This document shows positions 38,525 to 63,867 of a DNA stretch of 64,000 bases, in pieces (the first letter of the stretch is position 1; each line of letters starts with the position of its first letter). The position numbers were made by a program, and so were the translations under genes. The notes under the pieces were generated by a model. The model had not been told where the DNA came from. It was given only the letters and a program-made list of their open reading frames with translations, and searched no databases. This stretch comes from Aplysia californica (Eukaryota; Mollusca; Gastropoda; Aplysiida; Aplysiidae): assembly GCF_000002075.1 (NCBI RefSeq), contig NW_004798047.1, positions 192,234-256,233 of the forward strand, written 5' to 3'.

Positions 38525-39060
38525 GGGGATTCGTGGCATAGAGGTTAAGGTGTTGGCCTCTCATTCAAAGGTCCCGGGTTAAAATCTGGGTAGCGACCTA
38601 AACATCTTTTCTGAAATGGTCTCCGTTCACCTCCTTTCCTGCTGCTCTCTAGCAATGTTCTGTCGTCTGCTTTCGTTCTGTCGCCTGCTTTCGTCTCTTC
38701 TTTCTGCCCCCACCTCTTCACCTCCTTTGCCCCCTCCTCTGAGCTCCTAACTCTTTCTGCAGCCTTTCTACTGCTACTCCTTGGCTCTTTCTTACTGCTG
38801 TCTTTCAGCCACACCCCTGATCTTCTAGTAGGAAAGATCTACACCTGGCGTTCTCGGAAAAGGGTGAAAAACCTTGGAGGGCACGTGTGCAAGTTGCGCA
38901 CGTTAAAGATCCCTTGGTGGTCTAAAATCGATCAGAGTAGATTTTGGCCGTCACCCTGGCAAAATTCAAAATTTCCTACCAACTGAAAAAGTTTAATGTG
39001 AGCTGCACGTTCATATGACCTTATGCAATTGCCAGCGCTGTAAAACACCAAAATAAAAAA
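38525..39060 (+). repeat. tRNA-derived SINE, copy 3
   Basis: Full-length. Box A match TGGCATAGAGG at 38534-38544, a box B-like GGGTTAAAATC near 38576, then the CT-rich body, TTAAAGATCCCTTGGTGG, CTACCAACTGAAAAAG and the tail region TTCATATGACCTTATGCAAT. It ends in an A-rich tract. Confidence 0.8.
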
Positions 39061-39240
39061 ACGGCTGTGTGGCCGAATTCTCTGGTGTGGTTTGGACCTT
39101 CTTTTCTATCAAACATCTATCGTCATTGTGTCTCCTCCTTTTATGTGATTGTTATTCTCTTGTAACACCTCTAATCTTCAGCACTTTTTTTACCTAATTG
39201 CGTTGCAAGTGCCGTAAAACTTTACAAAAACAAAATACAC
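39060..39240 (+). repeat. Repeat family A, right part
   Basis: CTCTGGTGTGGTTTGG, CTATCAAACATCTATCGTCA and AACACCTCTAATCTTC precede the tail CAGCACTTTTT...GTTGCAAGTGCCGTAAAAC. Confidence 0.65.
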
Positions 39241-39349
39241 CTGAAGGCAGGGTAATAAAAGAACTGCTCGCTTGTCTTATACACCAGAGCAGGAGAAATC
39301 TATAAGCTGTTCTTGACTTTCACCTAAAACCAGTTTTTGCTTTCACCAA

Positions 39350-39405
39350 GGCTTGGCGCTCATATGACCTTATGCAGTTGCGAGCGCCGTAAAACCCTCT
39401 ACTAT
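39350..39405 (+). repeat. Isolated hairpin tail
   Basis: TTGGCGCTCATATGACCTTA then GCAGTTGCGAGCGCCGTAAAA. This is a clean copy of the shared tail with a perfect 7-bp stem GGCGCTC/GAGCGCC. The body in front of it is not clearly any of the families, so it may be a truncated copy. Confidence 0.7.
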
Positions 39406-39455
39406 ATATACAAGTATATATATTTCACCAAGGCCAGGACTAGGATATAAAAATA

Positions 39456-40364
39456 TACTCACAGAAAAAAAGAAAGTGTTCATACTTTAAATAGCCACAT
39501 ATTAACTAATTAAAGGTTAACAGTCACCAAATTTTCCACTGAAGTTTATGTAAGTTGTTTCTCTTAGTTGCACCAATATAGTGAAAAAAAAATTCTTGTT
39601 TGTCAAGAGAGATAACTCCATGGTCTTAATTTCATTTAATTGCTTAATAATGCAACTATTTGTACAAGTGATTAGAATTTGAGTCTTTGATTCACTTCCT
39701 TAAAGTCTGTGTTGAAAAACATAAAATACATTGGATGTTTCTATTTAAACTGTTTTTAGAACACGCCACATCTGCTGGAAAATTAGAAGGCGAGTGTTGG
39801 AATGCCCTGGAAGTTGGCCTACATAATGAGATGTGGCTCAAAGGCTCGACGTCCACAAAAACAGTATTGGGCGTTTGTGGGCACGTGTCAAGGCATCTAG
39901 AACTACGAACGATAAGCCAAGAAGTAGTAGGCCTCGGATTACAACGCAGACACAAGACCAGCACATCCACCACGTCATGTCCTTGGATAAAGACCAATCT
40001 CAGCATAAAACTGACCAGCCCCAAACGTTTGATGAATTTGTGCAATTTCTGGAAACAATCTAGCAGCAGACTCCCCCAGCAGTTTATTCAAAAATTATTA
40101 TTTTCTTGTGTTGAAGGTGTCAGTCATCAGCGTGGCAAGGGGCCACAGGTGGTGCTGATTTTGTGAATTTGGAAATTAGGGGGCTCAACTTGTGACGGAC
40201 ATTTTTGTGCAAAAATGAGCACTTCAACTAAAATTGTTAATCCTAATTTCATGACTTCTGCCCTGATGTGTGTGTCGTCTTGAAAAGGAATGGATTCTCT
40301 TTGAAAAATTTGTTTGCAAGAACAATATTTGATTTCTAAGCCCACTTTCTTTCTTATGTGAGTA
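39456..40364 (+). mobile_element. Tc1/mariner element, internally deleted
   Basis: Inverted ends TACTCACAGAAAAAAAGAAAG (left) and the reverse complement of CTTTCTTTCTTATGTGAGTA (right) are flanked by TA. Inside, frame +2 (from about 39833) reads AQRLDVHKNSIGRLWARVKA and NDKPRSSRPRITTQTQDQHI, the helix-turn-helix and GRPR-type motif of Tc1 transposases. Soon after comes FDEFVQFLETI and, past a stop, a C-terminal-like QQTPPAVYSK segment. The central catalytic DDE region is missing, so about half of a usual 1.3-1.6 kb element has been lost. It is non-functional. Confidence 0.75.
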
Positions 40365-40439
40365 TATATTCAAATATGTTTAGTTGGAAGACTTATTAAC
40401 ATTTTTTTTTTTTTTTTTTTACTGAAATGGAAAATGCCC

Positions 40440-43400
40440 GACTTCCAAAATAATATGAACCAAGAGGTAACAAACATATGCGTACATCATTAACTCTTCT
40501 TCAGACCCTTGATGAGAAGGGAGTTTGGTTAAGAGATAGGAAAATCTAATCTCATCCTAAAATAAGTTTTAAACAAAACTATCTGTGAGAATTCAACTAT
40601 ATTCAGTCACTCACAGCTGGAGGAAACGATTCCTACTGCAAAAGTACAAGAAATACAAAACAAAAACAAACAGTTTCACTTCTCAGTTGTAGTTTAATAA
40701 ACAAAAAAATGACAGAAACATGACGAATGACATTCTGGTTTTCAACGAAGTATAAACTAAGTACTTATATTTTATCTTTCAATTTCTACGAATAGAAATT
40801 TTTAAATAAATGATAGCAATAATAACAGAAAATTACACTTAATATGGTTTAAACAAAATTTTCAAAACTCCATTCCTAATATACTACATCCACTGTTAAA
40901 ACACAAAGCATGACACATACTCCCATAAACCCACATCAACTGTACTAAATATAGTATTTTAGCATTTATGAGTATGGTGGTAGAAAGCACACAAATGCTC
41001 TTAATAATATCAAAGTCCCATGACATGAACCCTGTTCACAGGAACAGTAGATGAGATAGAACCTACTGGGAGTGTGCTACATCATGCATCTATGGAAAAG
41101 ATCCAGGAATTGCATGTCGATCAGGATGAAACCAACAACCTGAAGAGTTTTGCCATGAAAGAAATGAACCACTTTGTCTATGATACAAAGATTAGCCTTT
41201 CCCTAATTCAAAGATATCTGGCTACAGTGTTTTGAAATAAGTCTTAGGACTTTGAAAGGACAATTTTAAAAATCTGAAACTGACCCTGGAGCTAGACATG
41301 GATCTACACTGCAACCAAAAGTGAGCTCTTCTTGGTGCAGCTACATTTAGCTTTGAGAAAATTCTGTCAAAATCAGATATTCTCCCAAGTTTCTTTGAGC
41401 ATTAAGAGACTGACAAGACAGAGGGCAGTCATAGAGCTTGTCCATGTGTATTGTATGCGACAACCCCCCCCCCCTTTTCCACCCCCAAAAACCCAAACAA
41501 ACAAACAACAAAACATACTCTGTTCTCACTGGCACATGCTAAAACATTACTGGATGGTACCAAACCGTAACAATATCCTAACTCAAAAGAAAAGGAAAAA
41601 ACAAACAAACAACCCCCCCCCCCCCCAAAAAAAAAAAAGAGATGTAAAAATGGAACGATACAGAGGGAAATTTGCTGGTACCAGCACAGAATAAGGCATT
41701 GCATAATTATGTGTATGGAAGGAATCAAATGTAATGTCACCCAACTGCAGACATTACGCAGTGGTCACAGGCATAGTCAAGTTCACAGTATTTTCCCCTT
41801 TGTTTTTGTTCTTAGTAAAGTCCCCTATGGCCCATGTAGCATAACGTCGACCAGCCGTTAAAACGTACTGGGCCAAAAAAATACATTATAATATAGTTAC
41901 TTTGCAATTGTTAAAAAATGAAAGTTTTTTCTTTCTCCTGTAGAATTCTGCTTCTTGGCTTAATGTATTTTAACAGCTTGCCAACAATGACAAATATTAT
42001 GTTGGTTATTTTCTAACTTGGTCCCCGTCACAACACCGGGGATGACAAGAGATAACAAAAACAGGATGAGAACTTTATTTTGGACCCTACTTAGACACAA
42101 ATCTCATTCAACCAGCAGCTGTGGCACAACTCGCAGAACATAAACACACATAACCGCTTTATCTTTCTGGATCTGTGAGGCTCTCTTTTATATCTTTAGA
42201 TATTCCATTTCCCACTGGTGACAAACACAACTGCTAAGCTATCCCCCTCTTTTCCATCAAAAGATCAAACACATACCCATACACATTACCAAAAAAGAGA
42301 CCAGATGAAGAAACCATTTCTCAAATAATTCAAACACAACTGCATGTTAACAAGCACAAAAAATTAAATACCCCACACTTAGCAAATATATATTATGTAC
42401 CTAAAAAAACCCACATAAATATGTACCCCCCCAGAAGCTGAAGCAAAAACTTCATTTTATGGCTGGCATCAGATATTGCAAACATGCAGACACTCGATTA
42501 CATTAGCTTTACTCTGTAAAGTGTTTTCATGTCTTCATTATTGATGGAACATGATCATAAAAAAGCAATTAATGGGGAGGTGAAACCTATAAGAATGATC
42601 TGTAGATGAGTAGCACCGAATAGTTGAGATGTTATTTCTTATAAAACAGACAAACAATGGTTCATTTTTAATTATGAAGTGCTTGCAAATGAAAAAAATT
42701 AAAAATCGTAACTTTAATATAAAGGCATACTGAACACAATTACTGCAAAGAAGTCAAAGCAGATCAATTAAATCTTCATGCCAGTGAAATCGATTGAAGA
42801 ATTCTGAGCTAACATTTTGACTACCACTTCCACATAATGACAAATTTTACAGTGAAATTCTGTTCTTGGTCATCTCTGACCATTCTTTGTCCCTAAAAAC
42901 AATTACAATGTAACTGAACCACTTTCACCTGCACATCAACAGGCCGACACTGACAGTTTAGTAATCAATATCTCCCTGAACTGAAAAAAGCCAGGAACTT
43001 TATCTCCACATGGTTAGTAGCATCCAGAAGACTTACAGCTTGGCTCCAGGCTCTCTACATTGCCAAGAATATTCAATAGGGACAAAGTCTAACCAACCAA
43101 CTACTTGACAAGACACAATCTCTAAGCCTAAACATGCTATTGCACTTCACTATTATGCCATTCCACAAACTCTTTGCTTAGCTTTGGACTGGAATTAATT
43201 TAAAGATAAGCATTGCGCGTTCTAAATTCCATGAAAGACAGAGTGAGTGGACATGGTATGAGTTTTATTTTTATAAGCAGAGGGCAATAGTAATAGTATT
43301 TAGCCTAGTATAGGCCAAGGACTTGGGTTTTTTAAAAACAAATTTTTATGTCACAGAAGTGTATAGCGGTAGATTTAGTCTGCAAACTTCATCTGCATTA

Positions 43401-46400
43401 AGAAAGTGTATAGTCGCATGAAGGCAAGTACATATTGGCACAGGAGTCATTGTGCTTCCTCTTCAAAAGAGACTACACTCTAGGCAACAGCTTGCCAGTG
43501 TTCTATAAAATTTGGTCTGAATGAAGTTGCAGCAGAGAGTGGTGCATTAGAAGCAGAATGGTTTCTCCATTGAAGAAAAATGTCTGTTCTTGGCAAAGGT
43601 GGTAAAATAAAAATCAATGTGAAAAACCCCAAACTGCAAAACGTACCCTGTCTCCCTTGATAAAGCCTGAAATTCGTACATGGCAACTTTTTTGCATTGC
43701 GAAAAACATTTCCGCATCCAACCCCACCCATTTCACAAGTGCATGCTAGACTACTTTCACAAAATTTATCAACGACATGAATTGAGTTTCAAACTGTATA
43801 TAAAAAAGAACCAACGTACAAAACACCCCTGGCACACAGTTGTCCACAAACTAGCAAAAAGGCCATAACTGACAATAGAGGACAGGGCCAAATAAGCAAG
43901 TACACAGTAAGATAACTTATTTTTAATTAAACTGTGCCATAAGATTTTTTTTCCTTCAAAATCTGAAAAAGAGAATTAGGAAGCACTGATATAGAACATT
44001 CCTTTCGTGAAATCAGAGGAAATGGGGAAAAAAATCACGAAAGCCATTTCATCTCTACCATGAGTCATTAGAAATAAATTACACTCATTACTTTTCTTCA
44101 GAGTGCTGACTCTCCCCTGCAAGTAAACAAAAATAACATGCCACAAGGAAATAAAACTAAAAGTGAATCACTCTTCTGCTATACCATGATTCATTATGTA
44201 AGACCTCCAAATTTCATAATCACAATAGAATGTCCAGGCCACTCTTCATGCCACTACGAAATGGAACACTGAAAGAACGATAACATGCAGGACACAGTTT
44301 TCAGTTGGGAATTCAATTTCAAAAGAACAATAACTCAAGGCTGTACATCATATGTTTCAATGATTGTAATTGGTTTATAATTCATAATCTCAAAACAAAA
44401 TTCATTTTGCTGAGGCCACCACCAACACACACAGCTATCAAACGTTTTCAGAGAAAAGTTTTAACAGAAAAACCCCATCGCCGCCAAATATGATTGTAAA
44501 AATTACAATCTTTTTGTCTGTACTACTCATCAGCATTCAAACAATTTCAACAAACATCACCAAAACAAACCCATGTAAAGAAGCATCAAAACCTTCATAA
44601 ATTGCAATAATATTTGAAAATATTTATCAGGTATACAGCCAAACGAGAAAAAAACCCAAACAACAACCCCAAAAAACAAAAAGCCATACAAGCAACATGA
44701 TGATAATGATTAGTTATATACACAATTTCATTGCATTGCTGCAGCTGATGAAGCACACAAAAAGTTGGAGCTTGCAACCATAAACTGGTTAACGTAACAA
44801 GATATATGTAAATATATACAATCAACCACGTAAAATTTAAGGAAAAGGAAAAATATTGGTGAATATGGTAGTGACTGGATACAATTTGAACACAGCAGAA
44901 TGGAAGGTATAATCACGGTATGGAGAAACAGAAGGATGCCCATGGTGCACAGTCAGATGGACAGATCCTCATCCTCCTTCTTCCTTGTGTCTCACAAACT
45001 CTCACACGATCTTTCCATCTTTTACTTTTCACTGCACCACGCTTCTCTTAGCCTCTCATTACTTCAAACTGATCCATCTAATACACTGAATCAAGCTTAA
45101 ATCAAACCAAAGCATATACCCACAGAAAAAAAAGTAAACAACACAAACCTACCAACACATTTCAGCAGTACTCAAGAGTTTCCAGATTAATCTATTCCTG
45201 AGGCAGAAAACATACCAAAAAAATCCCAAACAAAAATACCTAAAAAAACAACAAACAACATGTAAAGATTCTGGAGGGAACAAATGAAGTGACAGACTTT
45301 TACGTAACACAGTTGTTGCCTCGCCTCCTCTGGCTACCATCTTCATTCACACATATACAACAAGTTCAAGGCCACAACTCACTTATAACAATAACTTGAA
45401 TAGCTCGAAATGATGACGTTAAAAAGGTTACACAACACCAACACTGCCTGTATTGATGAATGACAAAAAAGCAACCCTACTCAACGTGGAAAACATATTT
45501 GAGAAAAGAAAGCCAAATAAAAATAAAACATTGGAGACATTAAAAGTAAGTCCTGAAAAGCTTCAAAACTTATTAGATTGAACAAAGATAATAATATACT
45601 GACATACTTCAGTCTTTTTTAAATCTAATCTCATTCTAACTTTTCATTTTGATATTTTGATGGAGAAATCAAGCTAAGGCTTGGCGTCAGTGGCTTAGTG
45701 GTTAGGCTCTCGGACTCGTAACCAAAAGGTTGTTGACTTGACATTGCGTCCTTACAAAAGGTATTTTACATGAATTTTCCTCACTTCACCCAGATGAGAA
45801 TGGGTATCTCGTTATAGACAGTGAAAGATCTTGTCTGTTAGTATTGAACACTTAAATAAAATCAGCTGCTTGCACTGTATGCTTCCAAGGAAGCTGTGAA
45901 TGTTTCCGAGTCTTCTAGGGTCTGCTGAGGTAATAATAATGTAATGCACATAGAGCTTGCTCGTGAGTGGGGATATGCCCTATACAAAATATGCTACTCA
46001 TTATTATTATTAACTTTTACAAAGATGTTCATAGCAGTTAGTGATTCTCATATCTCACCCAACAGTGGCACAAAAGAGCTCACAAAATATTATATTAATA
46101 CCAGCTGCAATGGCTGAAGACTGCTTTATCTCACTGTATCTGACTCAAGAAATATAGTCTGCCCAGGAGGACAACTTTAAGCCTGATTCACCACACAATG
46201 TCTATCAATGGCTTCTCTTAAAAAAACACTCAAATCTCAAACAAGCAAATGTCATAGATGAAAACTTGTAACTCAACTCACCACATACATACCACTTTTT
46301 TTTTTCACTTTAACATTGCTAAGTCAACAAAGTGATTAGAACCACACTTGGGTGTCCCTGTCACTTTAAACAACCCAGTAGTCACAGAAGTAATACCAAG

Positions 46401-47008
46401 GACTGAGAAATTTTGCCACTAGCCACCACCTGACAAAATATGAATTTCCTCTTATTCTGTATACACTCTAGCAATGTTGAGGAATAAGAAAAAAATTATA
46501 GGGCCTGCAACATTCTTTTCAAATGACGTGTAGTTTTAAATTGTGCCCATCCTGAAAATTTTAACAATGTGTATAGTCCTTGAAAAGAAGAAAGGCTTCC
46601 CATTTAACCACACTCTGGACTTTGGTATAGTCCATTATTAGTTGACCTAATACTTTTCTTCGAGTTCAGCATTGATTATCCTTGCTGTCTTATGAAAGGT
46701 GTCACACTAGGCAACTTTACCATCGTCGTTCAACCATGGGAGAGTTTTGTGTCTACATGAATACATTTCACAACATGAAGCAGAGACATGTCGCTTCGAG
46801 TGCTGGAGGGAATACATTTATCTGCCAACAGAAGGACTATGCCTTGCCAAAAATGCAGATGCATAGATATGGACGCAAGCAGGAAAGAGGGGTGTGTTGA
46901 GCAGTCAACATCATCTTCACCACGCAGCTTCACCTGACGTAAATAACACAAGTCTACAACACTCTCCTCAAACGTTCGCAGAATCCATCACACACGAAAT
47001 ACGAGACT
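40440..47008 (-). other. Scm downstream region / probable 3' UTR
   Basis: No coding exon is supported. The coding (minus) strand is T-rich, mirroring the BTB gene downstream region. Minus-strand AATAAA hexamers lie at 43264-43269 and 42074-42079, among others. At least the portion nearest the Scm stop is presumably 3' UTR. One SINE copy is inserted at 45683-46014. Confidence 0.45.
45683..46014 (+). repeat. Second SINE family, copy 2
   Basis: Box A match TGGCTTAGTGG at 45691-45701 with a TTAGGCTCTCGGACTCGTAA head, then CCTCACTTCACCCAGATGAG, AAAGATCTTGTCTGTTAGTA, and an end of CTATACAAAATATGC plus ATTATTATT. The block order matches 11432-11779. Confidence 0.8.
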
Positions 47009-59407
<12,399 letters not shown>

Positions 59408-61687
59408 TGTGGCTGATCTAGAAAAGACCACAAAAAAACCCCTATAAACAACCTCTACAAAATCATAGAGAAGTACTTGCAAAAACTAAAATAATTTCTT
59501 ATAGTAGCTGGTGGGACAAGAAGTACAAAAAAAAAAGTATCCATGACACAGCAGCAAATTAAATTGCATATTGTAAAAAAATTAAATCTTTACCATCGGA
59601 GTGATGATGGGAGTATTGATTCATGACAAATCTTGTTTTGCATCAATGTATACATTTGTGGTGATTTTTATTTTACAGCAATCCTATTTTTGGCAACTAG
59701 TTTATTATACTGATTTCCTTCCAAACTAGGATGCGAAACAGTGGCTTTTAAGAACCTTTGGGACAATTTAGACCTATAATTATTACAGAACTGGATTTTG
59801 GGATATTTTCTTAACAGAAAGAGTAAGAGAGCAATTGTAATGGAAAGACGAATCCCCCAGTCCATTTCACAGGTGAATATGAAACTAAACCTATTGATTA
59901 TTTTAGGACTGTGAAGATGAATACAATCAAGAGCTAAATCTAGATTGGTGTGGCAGCTTTGATAATGACAGCACTGATGATTCACTGTTCTGAAAGGGTG
60001 CTATGAAATGTTTATTTTCCCACCCTAGAAATATAAAAAAAAAATATAAAACAATACCATAAAAATCTATTCTACTTTTTATTACTTTTAAAATGGTACT
60101 AAAAGTGTTATAAATGCTTTGGTGTAAAACGTGTTTATGTTTCGTGTCTCGAAAATGTCACCCCTCAAAACTTGGACCCTTTCGAAAACTAATTCAGCAA
60201 ACTGGGGAGAAAAATTATGACGATAAAGAATATATAATTATATCTTATAATAATGATTTCCGAAGCTTCTCAGTCAACCAACTGAAGCCCTTATGGTAAG
60301 ATTAAATTTTAGGGTCTGGAGCTACAGTATACGCACAGGGTATGATGGTAATATTTAAGTCGAGGGCTATGAATTATATATATTTATAAAGGGGACAAGT
60401 GTGTATCTTAAAAAAAAAAACGTCACTCTGTAGGTAATATTGATATATTGCAAAATATTTTTTTCTTCTGAAAAACAACATAAATATAATATAAAATAAA
60501 ATAAGTCATACAACAAGAACAAAAATAAAGTTTTTAAAAAATACACCGTATGTTCCATATTTCTACTCTGATCTAAAAATAACATCATTTAAGCTGAACT
60601 TCCATGTCAATGGAAGACTTTTAAGATTGAGAGGAGGGGCTGTTCCACTGGAGTCCTCTGCAGACTCATTTTTCTAAAACTGTTAGAGTAGTTAAATATT
60701 TATATAATTAAAGTTTGAATAAAAACACTAAATATATCTCAAAAACTGATAATTAGCAATGGATATAATGATAGAAAGTCAAAATTTGCTTAAAATATGT
60801 ATAATAATGAACAAAAAAAGAACTATACAATTCCTTAACATCACACTGGAGTGAAAGTAAAATACCAAATTTTAGGATAGGGTGGATCATTTGGAATTTC
60901 TCTCTGGCATTGACATCGTTACTCATCATAGTACCAACTTACTTTTTTCTCCTCGTAGCCTTGTTCCCTTCACTGTTCACATTTAAGGTGGCTTGTCCTG
61001 TTTATTTCAGTGGCCTGACTTAGCGAGTATTTGAGTAATTCGACCTGAAGCCTGCTTGGATGAAGAAATGTAAAGTCACTAAAAGTAATAATACTTTAAC
61101 AAAAATTATAACAAATGAAAATCTAATTTAATAATTCAGAAATCATTATAAACTTATAGGCATTGATACATCTCACCATCTCAGTGCACACAAAATGGGA
61201 AACCAGCCATATATTTATATTGTGTAAGGAATTATAGTGAAAACAGGTGGTAGTCAACATAACGAAATAGAGGACGTGAAACCACCACTCTTTCGCCTGA
61301 TTTGGCAACTTTTATTGATTCTTTTTGTTTTGGGCCCTTCAACGTCTTTTTTTAAGTTCACTCAAAAACACATTACTGTGTGGATTTTACTGGAAAAACA
61401 TTGATCAAAATTAAAGGCACAAAAAATGTAAATTTGTAGTTAGCAAGGACACTACAACTACAGCGTCACAAGTCACCACACTTTGGTGGTCAATTTCTCT
61501 CTAATTTTACTTCTGACACCAGGCGGCTTCGACCTTCCTCAATCACACATAATATCAACATCTAATTCGAGATGAAAGAAAAGCAGTGCCCATTATTGGC
61601 AGGGTCGGTACCATTCGGTTAAGTTGTCAGGGCTGGGCAGATTTTCCTCCATGGAGGGGGGAAAAGCTACAAACATGGCACAGGGAA

Positions 61688-62134
61688 CCAGTGAACTCGT
61701 CACACGATGAAGTTGACAAAGCTGAAAAAATGTGTGACGAGTTCACAGTAAAAAAAATATCCAAATAAAAGTGAATTCATCACACCATCTCCCCTATGTA
61801 AAGCCACCAGCCATCCTGAATGATCTTGCTCCATTTTTAGATTTGTTTTATTGCATACAGAAAGGACATGCACATTTCTAACAGGTTTTATATAATCCAA
61901 AAATGAGTTTGTTTTCTCTTGAAAATGTTGAAACAGAAAGGCAGACATGTGTGATTTTGATTCAATAAACTCTTGTTTTGTATTTTAAAAAAATATTTTT
62001 ATTAATTAAAGGTTGACATGTGTGAGTTTGCCTGCCAATCCACGGTGAACTCGCCACATGTTTTTCACAAATTCGAGTATGTGACGAGATCACTGGAGGT
62101 ATGTGATGACTTCATTGTGTGACGAGTTAACTGG
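61688..62134. mobile_element. 447-bp MITE with GTCACAC-type inverted ends
   Basis: Left end CCAGTGAACTCGTCACACGA then TGAAGT; right end, reverse-complemented, CCAGTTAACTCGTCACACAA then TGAAGT: two mismatches in about 26 bp. The interior carries further inverted copies of GTGAACTCGTCACAC, including GTGTGACGAGTTCAC at about 61731. No coding capacity. Superfamily not recognised and the target-site duplication is unclear. Confidence 0.7.
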
Positions 62135-62439
62135 AAGCCGAGGCACAAACCAAAGATGACCTTCAAAAACCGTGTTTGTTTCCAAGGCTGCAAGTTACAA
62201 CAGCAACAGTAGCAACGGTGACAGTAGCCTAAAGACTACCGTATTTACTACAGTCTTCAAACTTGTCAAAGCTATGTGAGGACTTCCTTCCGTAACGAGC
62301 TACCACCATGAGACAGAGTAAAATATAGAGGCTAGCCGAAGTACGGCTAGCCACTTCGAATTTTTTTCAAGACTGTGAGATCATTACAAATCAGTATTTT
62401 ATCGTCTCAAACACGACGATCTGTCGTTATTTCAACAAA

Positions 62440-62570
62440 AACACTAAGCGTTGACCCGGCCGACGTCACACTGCCCCCCGCGCCGAGCGAGTCGGCTCTA
62501 TTGTCCCTCGTGTGCGGGGTCCCGTATGCTTTCCGAGTCTCACGGAAGGAGTGATGCAAAATAACTCCAA
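62440..62570. promoter_or_regulatory. CpG-rich patch, candidate Scm promoter
   Basis: GGCCGACGTCACACTGCC then CCCGCGCCGAGCGAGTCGG stands out from AT-rich flanks and includes a CRE-like ACGTCA half-site. It lies about 3 kb upstream of the Scm ATG in the expected orientation. This is positional inference only. Confidence 0.3.
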
Positions 62571-63635
62571 GCTGATACTTTATTCTAATAGAAAATAAAC
62601 TGATCTTTTAATTGATTCCTCTTATGAGCCGGTATTTTACATAAATTTTGTGTAAAAAATTATCTTAAAAAATTTTGATGGTATTTTTAAAGGCTTTCTA
62701 TTTAAATGCCAAAGGCCAAAACTATACTATGGGAAAGCCCGTTTAAAGCTCTACAGTTCTCCGCCAATAAAAAGATGGTATTTAATCATCCCTCATTCTG
62801 CAAAGCATTTGAATGCACGCGTGTCAACTTTTGAACCGGCTGACCACGCATTCCAACCGAGAGGGGCTTCGCTTTCCTCTGCGATTCTCCAGCTCCTAAT
62901 AATCAGACATAAACAACTTACACCATTGTAACGAGGAAAAGCTGAACCTTGACAAGGTGTATGGCATTTGGTGCTTTATAGTGAAAGACCAAAGAAACAG
63001 CGATCAGAATTACCCCGATTTCACACGATTGGAAGGTTGCGAGTGCCCGTGAGGCCGTGTTTACGCTACCTACAGTAATGTACGAATTATTGAGTTCATC
63101 ACGTTTGCACTTTGTGTTTAATTGATCTCTTATCATTTTTGAATGGCTCATTCAATCAGCTTTAAGAAACGACATGGTTTTATGCCTTTTATGGTGCTCT
63201 ATGGAAATTGCCTCCCCGTTCCAATTGATAATTTGCCATGTAAACATGAAAATTGTGGTTTTAAAAAAATTAATCATTTTTGCAAGGGGGCCCCCTGAAA
63301 CCCTCTACTCAGGCCCTGCCTCTATCAGGGGGGCAAGCCCCCCTAAAACCCCCCTCTGTTATGGCTGGTACACACATAAACACGGTGGGTCCACCAAAGT
63401 TCAATCAGGCCAAAATAAATTTTTAAAAATAAATTATAATTAATTTTATATAAAAATATTATTGGCTAATGTGGTAGGGTTCACTTAGCATATGGCCACT
63501 TTTGGGTGCTTTTTCAGCAGTTCCCACCCCCCTTATCTGAGCCTAGATACATCTAGATCTATTTTTGTGTGAGGCGCGGCGAATTAAGATATCAAACCTA
63601 ACAACTAGGGGCGGGCACGAGACGAGCCGAGTGCT

Positions 63636-63653
63636 CGTTTCTCGCGAGAAACG
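63636..63653. promoter_or_regulatory. CGCG box palindrome
   Basis: The perfect 18-bp palindrome CGTTTCTCGCGAGAAACG contains TCTCGCGAGA at 63640-63649. In vertebrates that decamer is the CGCG element bound by BANP at CpG-island promoters. It lies about 220 bp upstream of the ATG at 63868, as expected for a core promoter element. Confidence 0.6.
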
Positions 63654-63867
63654 CCCTTCCGGTCACTGCCCGAGCACTAAACTACTGCTCGGTACAGTAC
63701 GCAAGAATTATCTTTCGCATTATTCTCCGCAACAATTGAATTCAAAAAGTTCCGCCAAACATTTTGGCAAATACAAAGAAATATAAGGGTCGGAAAAAGA
63801 GTGTCTGAATGGGGCTAACGAGAGCCGTGTGTGATGGCATAAAAATGAAGGACGTGTGTGTTCAGCG

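Larger units (their letters stand above)
59418..63600. other. Presumed Scm 5' region (intron and leader), no supported coding exon
   Basis: The stretch is AT-rich with no recognisable domain. Because the first Scm coding exon begins with an acceptor, a 5' exon and promoter should lie here or beyond. The best candidates are the GC-rich patch at 62.44-62.57 kb and the CGCG box at 63.64 kb. One MITE lies at 61688-62134. Confidence 0.45.

Noticed and set aside
39687-40166. 159-codon + frame over the Tc1 element
   Set aside because: It is a shadow frame. The transposase-like residues are in the frame starting near 39833.
42010-42240. GTCCCCGTCACAACACCGGG hairpin with a nearby minus-strand AATAAA, LTR-like at first sight
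   Set aside because: No second copy, no paired end and no element-coding sequence nearby; it is too weak to call a fossil LTR.
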